From Herbiconiux aconitum (GTDB taxonomy: Bacteria > Actinomycetota > Actinomycetes > Actinomycetales > Microbacteriaceae): DNA of 64,000 nt. The position numbers were made by a program, and so were the translations under genes. Shown piece by piece: positions 44,591 to 53,172 of this stretch. Positions within the stretch are counted from its first letter, which is position 1. Each line of letters opens with the position of its first letter. Below the pieces are notes generated by a model. It ran no database searches. It was not told the origin of the DNA and saw only the letters and a list, made by a program, of their open reading frames with translations. The stretch spans positions 248,001 through 312,000 of the forward strand of contig NZ_JANLCM010000001.1 of assembly GCF_024979235.1 (NCBI RefSeq), in the 5' to 3' direction.

Positions 44591-45562
44591 TCACTCTGAG
44601 ACGCGGATACTTGCAGCCGTCGGCCGCGCACCGAGACGTCCACGGGTTCGAGCAATGATGATGTGGCCCACTCCCGCGGCTCCCTTCAACAGCCGTCTTA
44701 CCCGACCGCGGAACAGAGCGGCAGCGGTCGTCTGGTGGCCGGGGTGGTCTTGCAAGAAGAGTTCGGTCGGCGGCCAAACGACAATCACGAATTCACGTGG
44801 CCACTTTCGCGCCGGGAGGGACTTGAGGTAGCCCAGCCACTGGCCGGTTCGCGACCTGTGGGCGCGCCGGTTGTGCCATTCCTGGAGCTCGCGGTCCGAA
44901 GCAAGGTATCCGGGTTTCGCGGTCGCGCCCAGCCTTTCAAACAGCGGCTTCAACGTCTCACTGGCACCGCCTATTGCAGCCACATCCACAATCTCGTCGA
45001 TCAGCGCGTCATCTTCGGACACCACCTCGATCAGAAACTCCAATTCGTACTCTTTCGAGCGGTCCCATTGCTGGCGAATCGAGTGGAGGGCCAGAATCGC
45101 CGCGCTGGAGGCGCGCCCGGTCACCGCAACCTCCCTGCCGGCCAGGACCATCGACGACCGAGTACGCCAGAGCTCGCCGAACACCACCTCGTCTGGCGCC
45201 AAGAATCCGGGAAACCGAAAGTGCACGTCGATGTCGCATGGCCACCGATCATTGATCAGGGTGATGGAATGCGACCCCACGCGATCGGTAAACCAGTTCG
45301 GCCCGCGCTCGTGCCAGCCGCGTTTCGCCAAGAGCGCGACGAAGGCATCCGAATCGTGTGTCGGAATCCAGACGTCCACATCGGCATAGCCGCGCGGATT
45401 TCGGAGGCCCTGTTCCGCCAGAACCGGACCCTTGATCAGAAGTAGCGGAATGCCCGAGCATTCAGCAACATGGGCCGAAAGCGCTGCGGCCAACTCGACC
45501 GCCGTGGATTGCTGAAGACGGGGTCCTTGGCTGGGGACATCTGCGTCAGTAGGCGCCGTCAC
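44591..45562 (-). CDS. Nucleotidyltransferase-fold protein (PF14907-like)
   Basis: A 323-residue protein from GTG 45562, overlapping the end of the glycosylphosphotransferase gene. LLLIKGPVLAEQGL and RGYADVDVWIP give the nucleotidyltransferase GP and DxD metal motifs, followed by IDVHFRFPGF. The family commonly sits with PqqD-like and HPr-kinase-like genes in polysaccharide and peptide-modification loci, and both are present in this window. The substrate is unknown; AAGGCGG upstream supports the start. Confidence 0.8.
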   Translation of the reverse strand: MTAPTDADVPSQGPRLQQSTAVELAAALSAHVAECSGIPLLLIKGPVLAEQGLRNPRGYADVDVWIPTHDSDAFVALLAKRGWHERGPNWFTDRVGSHSITLINDRWPCDIDVHFRFPGFLAPDEVVFGELWRTRSSMVLAGREVAVTGRASSAAILALHSIRQQWDRSKEYELEFLIEVVSEDDALIDEIVDVAAIGGASETLKPLFERLGATAKPGYLASDRELQEWHNRRAHRSRTGQWLGYLKSLPARKWPREFVIVVWPPTELFLQDHPGHQTTAAALFRGRVRRLLKGAAGVGHIIIARTRGRLGARPTAASIRVSE

Positions 45563-47057
45563 GTGCCACAACCGCCTTTGCGGTACGCCACAAGATGAGG
45601 AAATCACCCGTCAACGACCAGTTCTCCACGTAGAAGAGGTCGAGCCGAACGGTGTCCTCCCATGACAGGTTGGATCGGCCGCTGACTTGCCAGAGGCCGG
45701 TAATGCCCGGCTTTACGAGAAACCGCCTGTGCACATGCTGCTCGTACTGGTCGACCTCGCGCTCGAGCGGAGGGCGGGGACCTACCAGCGACATGCTGCC
45801 GCGGAAGACGTTGAAGAGCTGCGGAAGCTCATCCAAACTAAAGCGTCTGAGAAATTTGCCAATCGGCGTCACCCGAGGATCATCCCTCATTTTGAACATG
45901 ACGGAGTTTCCCTCGAGACGATCTTCGTTCTGAAGAGATGCCAAGCGCTCTTCCGCATCGATTACCATCGAACGGAATTTCAACATCTTGAATCGTGCCC
46001 CGTTGTACCCGATGCGTTCTTGTCGGAAAAGCACAGGGCCCGGGGTGCTCAAACGAACAATTGCCGCAATCGCGAGAAGGAATGGGGACGCAACCACGAT
46101 GAGCAGACCAGACACGAAGACATCGAAGGTCCGTTTCGCGAATCGCTTGCTTCCTTCGTAGCGCGGAGTTTCAACGTGAATGAGCGGAAGGCCCGAGACG
46201 GGTCGTGTATGGATGCGCGGTCCACCGATATCGACCAGGCTTGGCGCTACGACGAGGTGCTGGCGACCCGGTTCGAGGCTCCAACTGAGTTCGCGGACAC
46301 GCTGAGGGGGAAGCTCGTCGGCGCTGGTGATGACGATCGTGTCTGCACCACTCACTTCCAAGGCCCGGCTCACCTTGTCGAGGTTGCCAAAAATAGGAAT
46401 ATTCGTACCCGGTAGGGTGTCGCCGACCAAACTGGTCGGCACACATGCTCCGATGACCAGGTAACCAGCGTCGGGGCGCCGGACCAGCTCACTCGCGATT
46501 GACGTCACAGACGCCGCAGAGCCGACCAGGAGCACCCTCGCCGAATACTCGCCGTTGGCGCGCTTAGCTGCGAGCCACTGCCGCCACCACCAACGAGCAA
46601 AAAGCAAGCCGGCGAGTCCGACAGGCAGCGCGATGAGAATGTACCCCCGGGCGAAGTCGACCTGAAACAGGAACGCAAAAATTGCGACGAGACCGAACAA
46701 TCTCAATGTGGCGTCGGCGATCAGCTTGTACTCCTGCGTACCCGTGCCCACGACACGATGGCCTCGTGTGCCGTAAATGCTGAGCACCGCTAGCCAGGCG
46801 GTGAAGATCACGACAGAGATGACACTGTAGCTGACGGCGAGCTGACCCGACGCCTGACCCACGGCGAGATTCGCCGTGTTGAACCCAAACCAAACCACCT
46901 GCACACCGAAGATCACGATCAAGAGAACGATGAAGTCGGTGATGAACAATCGGCGAGCATAGATCTGCGACCACGATGTGGAAGATGAACTCGATAGAGA
47001 TGCCCTTGTTGTTCGAGAAGAGGAAGTAAAGCTCGTCGTACCGCTCAACATAGTCAT
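45546..47057 (-). CDS. Polyprenyl glycosylphosphotransferase (WbaP/CpsE-like)
   Basis: A 503-residue enzyme that starts polymer synthesis by moving a sugar-phosphate from UDP-sugar to undecaprenyl phosphate. Four to five membrane helices and a NAD-like middle domain (YSARVLLVGSAASVTS) precede the catalytic part: KRTFDVFVSGLLIV, LFRQERIGYNG, RRFSLDELPQLFNVFRGSMSLVGPRPPL and GITGLWQVSGR. The Ser/Thr-rich N-terminal leader (about 8-28) is odd. Start ATG 47057 or 47051 after GAAGG. The first sugar (glucose or galactose) is not predictable. Confidence 0.92.
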   Translation of the reverse strand: MTMLSGTTSFTSSSRTTRASLSSSSSTSWSQIYARRLFITDFIVLLIVIFGVQVVWFGFNTANLAVGQASGQLAVSYSVISVVIFTAWLAVLSIYGTRGHRVVGTGTQEYKLIADATLRLFGLVAIFAFLFQVDFARGYILIALPVGLAGLLFARWWWRQWLAAKRANGEYSARVLLVGSAASVTSIASELVRRPDAGYLVIGACVPTSLVGDTLPGTNIPIFGNLDKVSRALEVSGADTIVITSADELPPQRVRELSWSLEPGRQHLVVAPSLVDIGGPRIHTRPVSGLPLIHVETPRYEGSKRFAKRTFDVFVSGLLIVVASPFLLAIAAIVRLSTPGPVLFRQERIGYNGARFKMLKFRSMVIDAEERLASLQNEDRLEGNSVMFKMRDDPRVTPIGKFLRRFSLDELPQLFNVFRGSMSLVGPRPPLEREVDQYEQHVHRRFLVKPGITGLWQVSGRSNLSWEDTVRLDLFYVENWSLTGDFLILWRTAKAVVARDGAY

Positions 47058-47149
47058 CCTTCGTTGCCGTTGCCCCGTGGGACATCGGCATCCCCTTGGT
47101 GGAACCTTATCGCGTCAGTGCTGCCACGACGAGGTTTTTTTTGCCGCCT

Positions 47150-48127
47150 TCAAAACGTGTTCCAGGTTTCCCCATCGTCGCCGCTGACTGCTGTCCGGTC
47201 CCCGGTCCAGACCCAGATCGCAGTCGGACCCGTCGCAATTGAAATCGAGGACGACCCCTCCACAGGTGCGCATCCCCACGCTCGCCCGGCAAAGTCGGCG
47301 CCGGCTGCATCGAAGGTGAAGAGCTGCAGTCCGGCACAATCAGAGCTGTCCGCCACTCCCCCGATGATTTCCGGCGCTAGCCCTCCGTCGCCGGAATCCA
47401 GCCAGGAGAATCCGCGCAATGCGAGCGTAGTGATCGGCTGCCAGGTTCTGGTCGACGCCGAGTACGCGAAAACGCCATCGCTGCACCGTACTGCGTCACC
47501 TTCTGCAGACTGGGAGAGTTCAAGCGGCATTGAGCACGGAGACGGGACATCGGTGCCGGAGATCACGACGACGGCCGGATCGCCTACGTCGATGTAGGAC
47601 TGCTCGACGAGTCGTTCAGGATAGGCCTCCCAAAACTGGCCTCCGGTAAATGTCGTCAACACCGTTGGCTCGCACGACGGTCCCGTCAAGGCCACGAGAT
47701 CGACCTGGTCAGCGGTGACGACATCCATTGCCACGATTTGCTGCACTCCGAGATCCGCCGGAATCGCCGTCGGAATCCAAGTTGCACCACCGTCCGATGT
47801 GAATTCGACCGATGGAGCCGCGCCCCCACAGTTGCCCGCTACGGCTCTGACAGCAACACTCTGGTCTGCGAAATCAAGAAATCTCTTGTTGGTCTGCTGG
47901 TCATCCGGAGCGGGCGACCCAGTCGCGGTCGGTGGGGGATTCGATATTGGCGCCCCGGATGCGGTCGAATCGACGGTAGGGGTGATGAGGGCTCCGGCAT
48001 TCGGAACTGGTTCAGTTCGCAGCGCGAAGTAGGCGAGCCCGGCGGCGACACACGCCAACAGGACTATGGCGACGGTCATCACCACTCGCCCAGCACGCCC
48101 AGCACGCCCACCTCCACGTTGCACCAC
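47150..48127 (-). CDS. Exported BNR/Asp-box protein
   Basis: A 325-residue protein with an N-terminal membrane anchor (about 16-36), a Pro/Ser/Thr linker, then a beta-propeller-like domain carrying Asp-box motifs SDGGATWIPT and SGDDGETWNTF. Several cysteines could form disulfides outside the cell. Start GTG 48127 shares a base with the TAG stop of the kinase gene, so it is coupled to it. Possible role: sensing or trimming the polymer; sialidase activity is not supported by catalytic residues I can see. Confidence 0.78.
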   Translation of the reverse strand: MVQRGGGRAGRAGRVVMTVAIVLLACVAAGLAYFALRTEPVPNAGALITPTVDSTASGAPISNPPPTATGSPAPDDQQTNKRFLDFADQSVAVRAVAGNCGGAAPSVEFTSDGGATWIPTAIPADLGVQQIVAMDVVTADQVDLVALTGPSCEPTVLTTFTGGQFWEAYPERLVEQSYIDVGDPAVVVISGTDVPSPCSMPLELSQSAEGDAVRCSDGVFAYSASTRTWQPITTLALRGFSWLDSGDGGLAPEIIGGVADSSDCAGLQLFTFDAAGADFAGRAWGCAPVEGSSSISIATGPTAIWVWTGDRTAVSGDDGETWNTF

Positions 48128-49542
48128 TATTTGCCACGACTCTTCCGATCCGTCTCACCGGACTGATCTGGCTCGTCGATCCCGTACCCGTACCCATAGG
48201 CATACCCGTATCGACCGTATCCATACGAGTCCGGCCCCTTGGTCGGAAGCATGGTCATTACGACGCCCGCGACCTTGGCGCCGACATTGGTAAGCGCGGT
48301 GACTGCTCCTCGCACGTGGTTCTTATGCGCTCGACCTGCGGCCACCATCAGCAATGCTCCGCCTGTCTTGGTGGCCAGAACCGCCGCGTCCGTGACCGGA
48401 AGCAACGGAGGTGCGTCAAAGAGGGCGACGTCGAATGACTTCTCCAGTGAGCGGATGAGGTTCACCATGGCGACCGACCCGAGCAATTCGCTCGGGTTCG
48501 GGGGAATCCGGCCAGCAGGGAGCACATACAAGTTGGTATCGCCCCAGCGGGTGATCACCTCGTTGGGCTGTGCGCGGCCCACCAAGACGTCGGTCAATCC
48601 GACCGACCCTTCGATGCCGAGATAACTCGCCAATCGAGGCTTTCGCATGTCGGCGTCCACGATGACGACACTCTGACCGGAGAGCGCCATCGCGATGGCC
48701 AGGTTCGCCGCCGTCGTGCTCTTCCCCTCGCCCGGAATTGATGAGGTAATGACAAAACTGTTCGACTCTTCGAGACCTACGAACTGCAAGTTTGTTCGGA
48801 GAGTCCTGAACGACTCGGCGCGAGGGCTCCGTGGATCGTCGCGGAGCACGAGTGGATTCTCAGGCGTGCGAGCATCGAACGCGATTCCACCAACAATCGG
48901 CGCATCGGTGATGGCTTCCACGTCGTGCTCATTGCGAATACGTGTGTCGAGGACATAAAGGACGACGGCGAGCCCCATCCCGAGAACCAGACCGATCAAA
49001 GCCCCAGCGGTGATGTAAAGCGGCACGTTGGGCGAAGCCGGGCCTGCTGGAACTGAGGCATCCTGCAACACCGTGATCTTCACAGGGGTGAGACCCTCGG
49101 CGTTGGTCGGGACGAGGTCAGAAACGGCTGATTCGAAACTGGAAGCCACAGCATTCGCAATGCGCGCAGAGCTGTCAGGGTCGCCGTCCACCGCTGTGAT
49201 TTCGAGAATCACCGTGTCCGAAGGCGATGACGCAGTGATGCTCTTCGACAGTTGATCAACTGTCGAGTCGAGTCCTAGCGAATCGATCACCGGCTGCAAC
49301 ACGATCGGCGTGTTCACGATGTCGGCGTAGGACTTGACCTGGTTTTGGAGGAAGCTGCCACCCTGGGTCAAGTCGCTGATCGATCCCGTCGACTGTACCG
49401 AGACGAAGACTTTTGCCGTCGCTTCATACTCGGGAGTTTTCAGGATCGAAAGGAGCGCTGCGATGGCGATTCCCAGGAGGGTCAAGACAACGATGAACAC
49501 CCAGCCTTTTCGTAATGCACGAACGTAATCGCGAAACTCCAC
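48127..49542 (-). CDS. BY-type tyrosine autokinase, chain-length regulator (copy 2)
   Basis: A 471-residue Wzc/CapAB-like protein. The N-terminal Wzz-like segment has two membrane helices (about 15-35 and 175-195). The cytoplasmic kinase has SSIPGEGKSTTAANLA (Walker A near 267), VVIVDADMRKP (Walker A') and LFDAPPLLPV (Walker B), and a C-terminal tyrosine cluster YGYGRYGYAYGYGYG for autophosphorylation. GTG 49542 follows AAAGGG. It is the first gene of the operon with the Asp-box protein and glycosylphosphotransferase and controls polymer length. Confidence 0.92.
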   Translation of the reverse strand: MEFRDYVRALRKGWVFIVVLTLLGIAIAALLSILKTPEYEATAKVFVSVQSTGSISDLTQGGSFLQNQVKSYADIVNTPIVLQPVIDSLGLDSTVDQLSKSITASSPSDTVILEITAVDGDPDSSARIANAVASSFESAVSDLVPTNAEGLTPVKITVLQDASVPAGPASPNVPLYITAGALIGLVLGMGLAVVLYVLDTRIRNEHDVEAITDAPIVGGIAFDARTPENPLVLRDDPRSPRAESFRTLRTNLQFVGLEESNSFVITSSIPGEGKSTTAANLAIAMALSGQSVVIVDADMRKPRLASYLGIEGSVGLTDVLVGRAQPNEVITRWGDTNLYVLPAGRIPPNPSELLGSVAMVNLIRSLEKSFDVALFDAPPLLPVTDAAVLATKTGGALLMVAAGRAHKNHVRGAVTALTNVGAKVAGVVMTMLPTKGPDSYGYGRYGYAYGYGYGIDEPDQSGETDRKSRGK

Positions 49543-49624
49543 GCAGAAGCACCCTTTCCCCAATGGCCCATTTAGTGGCTTGTACCCCAAACATGGTCTC
49601 ACATGGGATGTGCGGCTTTGACCG

Positions 49625-49686
49625 CGTGAACATCACGTTACAAATCGGCATGACTCCCTGAGATCGTGATTGAATCACGCTCAGGG
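49625..49686. promoter_or_regulatory. Two related dyads, candidate operators for the polysaccharide locus
   Basis: CGTGA-ACA-TCACG (49625-49637) and CGTGATT-G-AATCACG (49665-49679) share CGTGA..TCACG. The second is nested in a larger hairpin, CCCTGAG arms 49656-49671 and 49673-49686. Both lie between the divergent kinase and small-gene/pqqD units, so one regulator may control both directions. No matching regulator gene is evident. Confidence 0.5.
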
Positions 49687-49724
49687 ACAGCGTTGTCGAA
49701 CGATTCGATCGACTGGGGAAGAAC

Positions 49725-50018
49725 GTGTCTGCTGAGCAAGTCATTGCCATTCCGGCGCCGAAGCGCCGAACAAAAAACACTCGACGCGGGGGCGGTCTAG
49801 CGATCGCACCAACCACCGGGATCGTCGTCACTCCGGCTGTGTCTCCTGCAGAGTCGGCCGGATGGGATGCTATGACCGTCCTGCCCGCCGCACAAGACGA
49901 CAGGCGGCCTTCGGTCCGATCCGCGTCTCGGGTAAAGCAAATGTCCCTTTTCGCAGGATTACCTGCTCTCGCAATTGCTACCTTCACCCTGGTAGCGGTT
50001 GCGTCAGCCCGATTCTGA
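49725..50018 (+). CDS. Small membrane protein next to pqqD (97 aa)
   Basis: A 97-residue protein starting at GTG 49725 after GGGGAAG. A basic Arg/Lys-rich part with an Ala/Pro/Thr-rich middle precedes one C-terminal hydrophobic helix (LFAGLPALAIATFTLVAVASA). It ends 2 bases before the next small gene. It could be a tail-anchored protein or a modified peptide; no family recognised. Confidence 0.55.
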   Translation: MSAEQVIAIPAPKRRTKNTRRGGGLAIAPTTGIVVTPAVSPAESAGWDAMTVLPAAQDDRRPSVRSASRVKQMSLFAGLPALAIATFTLVAVASARF

Positions 50019-50020
50019 CA

Positions 50021-50146
50021 ATGGTCCGTCGCACACCCGTACCTGATCCGGATAAACGAAGAGTGACTGGGATCGTGGTCGTAGTCGTCGTCGGCATTGT
50101 GGCCCTTGGCCTGTTGCTCACAGCGTTGATTTCTGCCATCCGCTGA
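50021..50146 (+). CDS. Tiny membrane protein (41 aa)
   Basis: A 41-residue protein from ATG 50021: basic DPDKRR segment then one hydrophobic helix TGIVVVVVVGIVALGLLLTAL. It starts 2 bases after the preceding gene and 52 bases before the PqqD-like start, so the three appear to be one operon. Candidate small partner or precursor; unproven. Confidence 0.55.
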   Translation: MVRRTPVPDPDKRRVTGIVVVVVVGIVALGLLLTALISAIR

Positions 50147-50198
50147 ACCGGCGATCAGCTGGCTGAGCGGTCCGCCACACGCTGGTAGCGTCGAAGGC

Positions 50199-50501
50199 GT
50201 GAACATCGAGATGGATAGGACGTATGCGCAGAGTTCACGCTGGCGCCTCCGCTCCGACGTCGCTGTCGTGGCACATGACGAACGTGTGACGGTCTTGGCA
50301 CTGGAACCAGTCGATGCAGTACCCTTGGAGCTCGCTGGACCAGGCCTTGAAATTTGGGCTCTGGTCGACGGTCAGCGTGACCTAGCCGAGATTGTCGGGC
50401 GGCTTGGCGACAAGTTCGGTATTGGGGCCGAGGCCCTGCTTCCCGACGTCGTCAAATTCATGGAGCAGCTGGAAGCTGCCTCGATCCTCGAACGGTATTG
50501 A
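50199..50501 (+). CDS. PqqD-like protein (peptide-recognition fold)
   Basis: A 100-residue PqqD-like protein. The winged-helix pattern is VTVLALEP then LELAGPGLEIWALVDGQRDLAEIVGRLGDKFG and a helical tail LLPDVVKFMEQLEAASIL. PqqD family domains (RRE) bind leader peptides in RiPP pathways and also appear as peptide chaperones in HPr-kinase-related systems. Start GTG 50199; an ATG lies 5 codons in. It stands alone on the plus strand between two minus-strand kinase units. Confidence 0.75.
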   Translation: MNIEMDRTYAQSSRWRLRSDVAVVAHDERVTVLALEPVDAVPLELAGPGLEIWALVDGQRDLAEIVGRLGDKFGIGAEALLPDVVKFMEQLEAASILERY

Positions 50502-50513
50502 GCCGAATCGACG

Positions 50514-51143
50514 CTATGCACCGTGCCTATTCGTGCGCGCTTCTATGCCAGACACCTGCCACGCGAGCCTGTCGACGAGTTCGCCGATGCGGCTTCCAAC
50601 ACGCTCGTGCGTTTCCGCCGATCGCCTAAAGGGGTCTTCGATGTCGTCTTCGTCGCTCAACGCGATCATGCCGCGAAACCGAGACGCGTCGAGCATGGTC
50701 TGAAAGAGTGTTCGTCTAGAAGAAACTGACGGCCGCGGGACCTCGGACGCGAGTTCGTCCAGGATTCTTACGAACTCGCTTAAGGTAAACGTTCGTTTCA
50801 TGGCAAACGGATACTCGCGGGCGACCTCCGCTCGCTGCTCCCTCGTCATCGTGATGACCAAGGTTGATGACCGAAGAAGTTGCTCCGAGATCTGAACGGC
50901 CTCATGACTGGGATCGGCACCATAGCGCACTGCGATGGCCTCCGGCAGGGTGTCCATCCTTGCGCCCACGACCGCCTGCAACCCGGCACTCGAGGCGATT
51001 ATCCCTTCATTCGGGAGTGAGTCAATCCGGGCGCGGAAGACTTTCTCAGCAAGTGGAGAACGGCAAATGTTCCCGGTGCAGACGAAGGTCACCAAGGGCG
51101 GCCCGTCGGGGGCGGCCGGCGGCGCGAAAAGATCGTCGAACAT
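50514..51143 (-). CDS. Low-molecular-weight protein tyrosine phosphatase
   Basis: A 209-residue Wzb-type phosphatase that dephosphorylates BY-kinases. The catalytic loop VCTGNICRSP gives Cys22 and Arg28 (CX5R), and the acid loop is EDPFRR near 168. The middle and C-terminal parts are longer than the typical 150-residue enzyme. It lies directly after the first kinase (2-base gap), the usual kinase-phosphatase arrangement. Confidence 0.9.
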   Translation of the reverse strand: MFDDLFAPPAAPDGPPLVTFVCTGNICRSPLAEKVFRARIDSLPNEGIIASSAGLQAVVGARMDTLPEAIAVRYGADPSHEAVQISEQLLRSSTLVITMTREQRAEVAREYPFAMKRTFTLSEFVRILDELASEVPRPSVSSRRTLFQTMLDASRFRGMIALSDEDDIEDPFRRSAETHERVGSRIGELVDRLAWQVSGIEARTNRHGA

Positions 51144-51145
51144 CG

Positions 51146-52831
51146 TTAGTCGGAGCCTTTAGCCTTGTTCCGGAGCTCGCGCCTGGTGAGGGTCTGCTCG
51201 GGTGGAGCGTTGGGAGTGAACAGGCTCTCAGGCTCGAAGACTTCTGACTCCGTTGCCGTCACATCGTCTGGTCCGAAACCTGCACCCGCCAGGATGTCGT
51301 CGAAGCTGGCGTCCGTCGAGGTTCCGTAATCACGAGTCGGCTGTGTGGCCGCATCGACGGGCATGGTCGCGGCGACGGGCGCCAGCGAGCGTAGAGGCTC
51401 GGAAGTTTCCCGTGCTGGATCATTTCTCCCCTTGCGAGGCTTGTATCCGTATCCGTAGCTATAGCCGTAATAGGAGCCTGCTCCGCGTCGCGGGACACGA
51501 TTCAAGATGATGCCGAGCGGACGCCCGTTTGCCCGCTGCAGATTCTGAAGTGCCTTGTTTAGTCCCTCGTACGAGGTCTTTCCGACGCTAGCCACGATCA
51601 ACGCACCATCAGTATTGTGAGTGAGGATCGCAGCATCAGTCACGGGGATTAGCGGCGGCGCATCGATGAGCACGATCGCTTTGCTTGCGAGTTCGGCCAG
51701 CAACGTGTGCATCCGCTCAGAGCCCAGGAGCTCGCTAGGGTTCGGAGGAGTTTTTCCTGCCGAGAGAATTGCCAGCCGACCCGACGTTCCCCATGGCTGA
51801 AGAACGTCGACGAGATCTGATCGACCTGCCAAAACTTCGGTGAGACCGGCACCCTCTATTAAGTTGAACGTCTTCGACACCGTTGGTCGCCGAAGATCGG
51901 CATCGACCAGCACCACGGGCTGTCCGCTCGCGGCAAGGGCGATCGCCAAGTTTGCTATCGTGGTCGATTTCCCGTCGCCCGGCAGCGGGCTTGTAACGAC
52001 AATCACGCGAGGAGGATTGTCAACATCCATAAACTGCAGATTTGTTCGCACTTCTCGTAGAGCCTCAGCGACCGCGACATCGTCGTCATCGTAGTTGGTG
52101 TAGTCGGTAGCGCCGTCCATCGATACCAGGCGATCATCGTCGGTGAATCGCCGATCGATAGGGATGGCTCCGATGACGGACAAGCCGGTTTCGCGCTCCA
52201 CCATCTCGGCAGACCTGATCCTGCGATCGAGCGTGTGGCGAATTGCGGCGTAGACGATGCCCAAGACTAGGCCGGCCAGAAGTCCGATGACGATCGCGAG
52301 CCGCGTGTTCGGTGATGTCGGCGACGTCGGCAACACAGCAGAATCCAACGGGACGAGTTGCACAATGCCAGCGGTCGCGCCATCTCCGGTTGGGTTTTCC
52401 AAAGTTTGGATCTGCTTCGCGATTCCCCTCAGCCACGCCTCCGCGAGATCGCGGGCGCCGGTTGGCGTAGACCCTCGAGCGGTCACCTTCAGCAAGACGG
52501 TGTCCGAAGGGTTGGTAACGACGATCTGTCCTACCAGTTGTTCAGGCTTGACGCCCTGCAGACCCAAATCGTCGATCGCGTACTGAGCGACAGCTCGAGA
52601 GCTTCCAATATCTATGTACGACTTGACCTTGGACTGTGCCAGGTTGTCGCCCACCAGTGCATTGCCGGTGTCGGAGTTCGTTCCCGCGGTGACATATCCG
52701 CTGGCGTCGGCGGAATACACTCGCGGCTGGAGCAGCGACCACCCGAAGGCAGCGACTCCGCCGAGCAGCGTCAGCAGGATTATGGCAATCCAGTGCGCCC
52801 GAAGGATCGGAAGTACAGATCTGAGCTCCAT
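51146..52831 (-). CDS. BY-type tyrosine autokinase, chain-length regulator (copy 1)
   Basis: A 561-residue Wzc/CapAB-like protein, longer than copy 2. Wzz-like periplasmic domain between two membrane helices (about 17-37 and 180-200), Walker A TSPLPGDGKSTTIAN near 282, VVLVDADLRRP, LIDAPPLIP, and tyrosine cluster YYGYSYGYGYKP followed by a ~100-residue acidic tail. ATG 52831 is preceded by AAGGGG. It forms an operon with the phosphatase. The two kinases may control separate polymers or work together. Confidence 0.92.
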   Translation of the reverse strand: MELRSVLPILRAHWIAIILLTLLGGVAAFGWSLLQPRVYSADASGYVTAGTNSDTGNALVGDNLAQSKVKSYIDIGSSRAVAQYAIDDLGLQGVKPEQLVGQIVVTNPSDTVLLKVTARGSTPTGARDLAEAWLRGIAKQIQTLENPTGDGATAGIVQLVPLDSAVLPTSPTSPNTRLAIVIGLLAGLVLGIVYAAIRHTLDRRIRSAEMVERETGLSVIGAIPIDRRFTDDDRLVSMDGATDYTNYDDDDVAVAEALREVRTNLQFMDVDNPPRVIVVTSPLPGDGKSTTIANLAIALAASGQPVVLVDADLRRPTVSKTFNLIEGAGLTEVLAGRSDLVDVLQPWGTSGRLAILSAGKTPPNPSELLGSERMHTLLAELASKAIVLIDAPPLIPVTDAAILTHNTDGALIVASVGKTSYEGLNKALQNLQRANGRPLGIILNRVPRRGAGSYYGYSYGYGYKPRKGRNDPARETSEPLRSLAPVAATMPVDAATQPTRDYGTSTDASFDDILAGAGFGPDDVTATESEVFEPESLFTPNAPPEQTLTRRELRNKAKGSD

Positions 52832-53172
52832 GTATTCCCCTTGTTCGTCCGGGAGCCCGACCGCAGGCACTCGGAATTACCCCACCTGGCCGGGGCAACA
52901 ACGGCCCAATTTGAACATTCTAGGGTGGCGGGTCTGATTCTTGTAGCCGACCAAGGTCGCATCGGCATGGTTGAAGAGTAGCGCTGCGGGCTTCAAGGCG
53001 CGGAAACCGGCTCACACCGCGCGGCGCTGCCAACATCGTAGCGCCGCGATCGTCGTGACTGAGGCAAACTCCCGCAACCACAGGTTGACAAAGGCTTGGC
53101 ACCACGACAGCGGAAGGGCGCCGCCCCCGATCACGGACAGCGTGTCGGTGGGAACGGCGCCCTGGCGCGGAG
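52832..53172. other. Gene-free spacer, operon promoter region
   Basis: 341 bases between the kinase operon start and the Tat-exported protein gene. Short frames here are unsupported and I see no RNA or repeat. The kinase promoter should lie at the 52832 side. Confidence 0.45.

Noticed and set aside
44584..44655. Longer start for the second beta-helix protein
   Set aside because: It would bury the Tat signal 24 residues inside and overlap the preceding gene by 65 bases.
20846..53172. Prophage or complete integrative element covering the polysaccharide region
   Set aside because: No integrase, portal, relaxase or clear attachment repeats seen; only tiny mobile-like genes at one edge.
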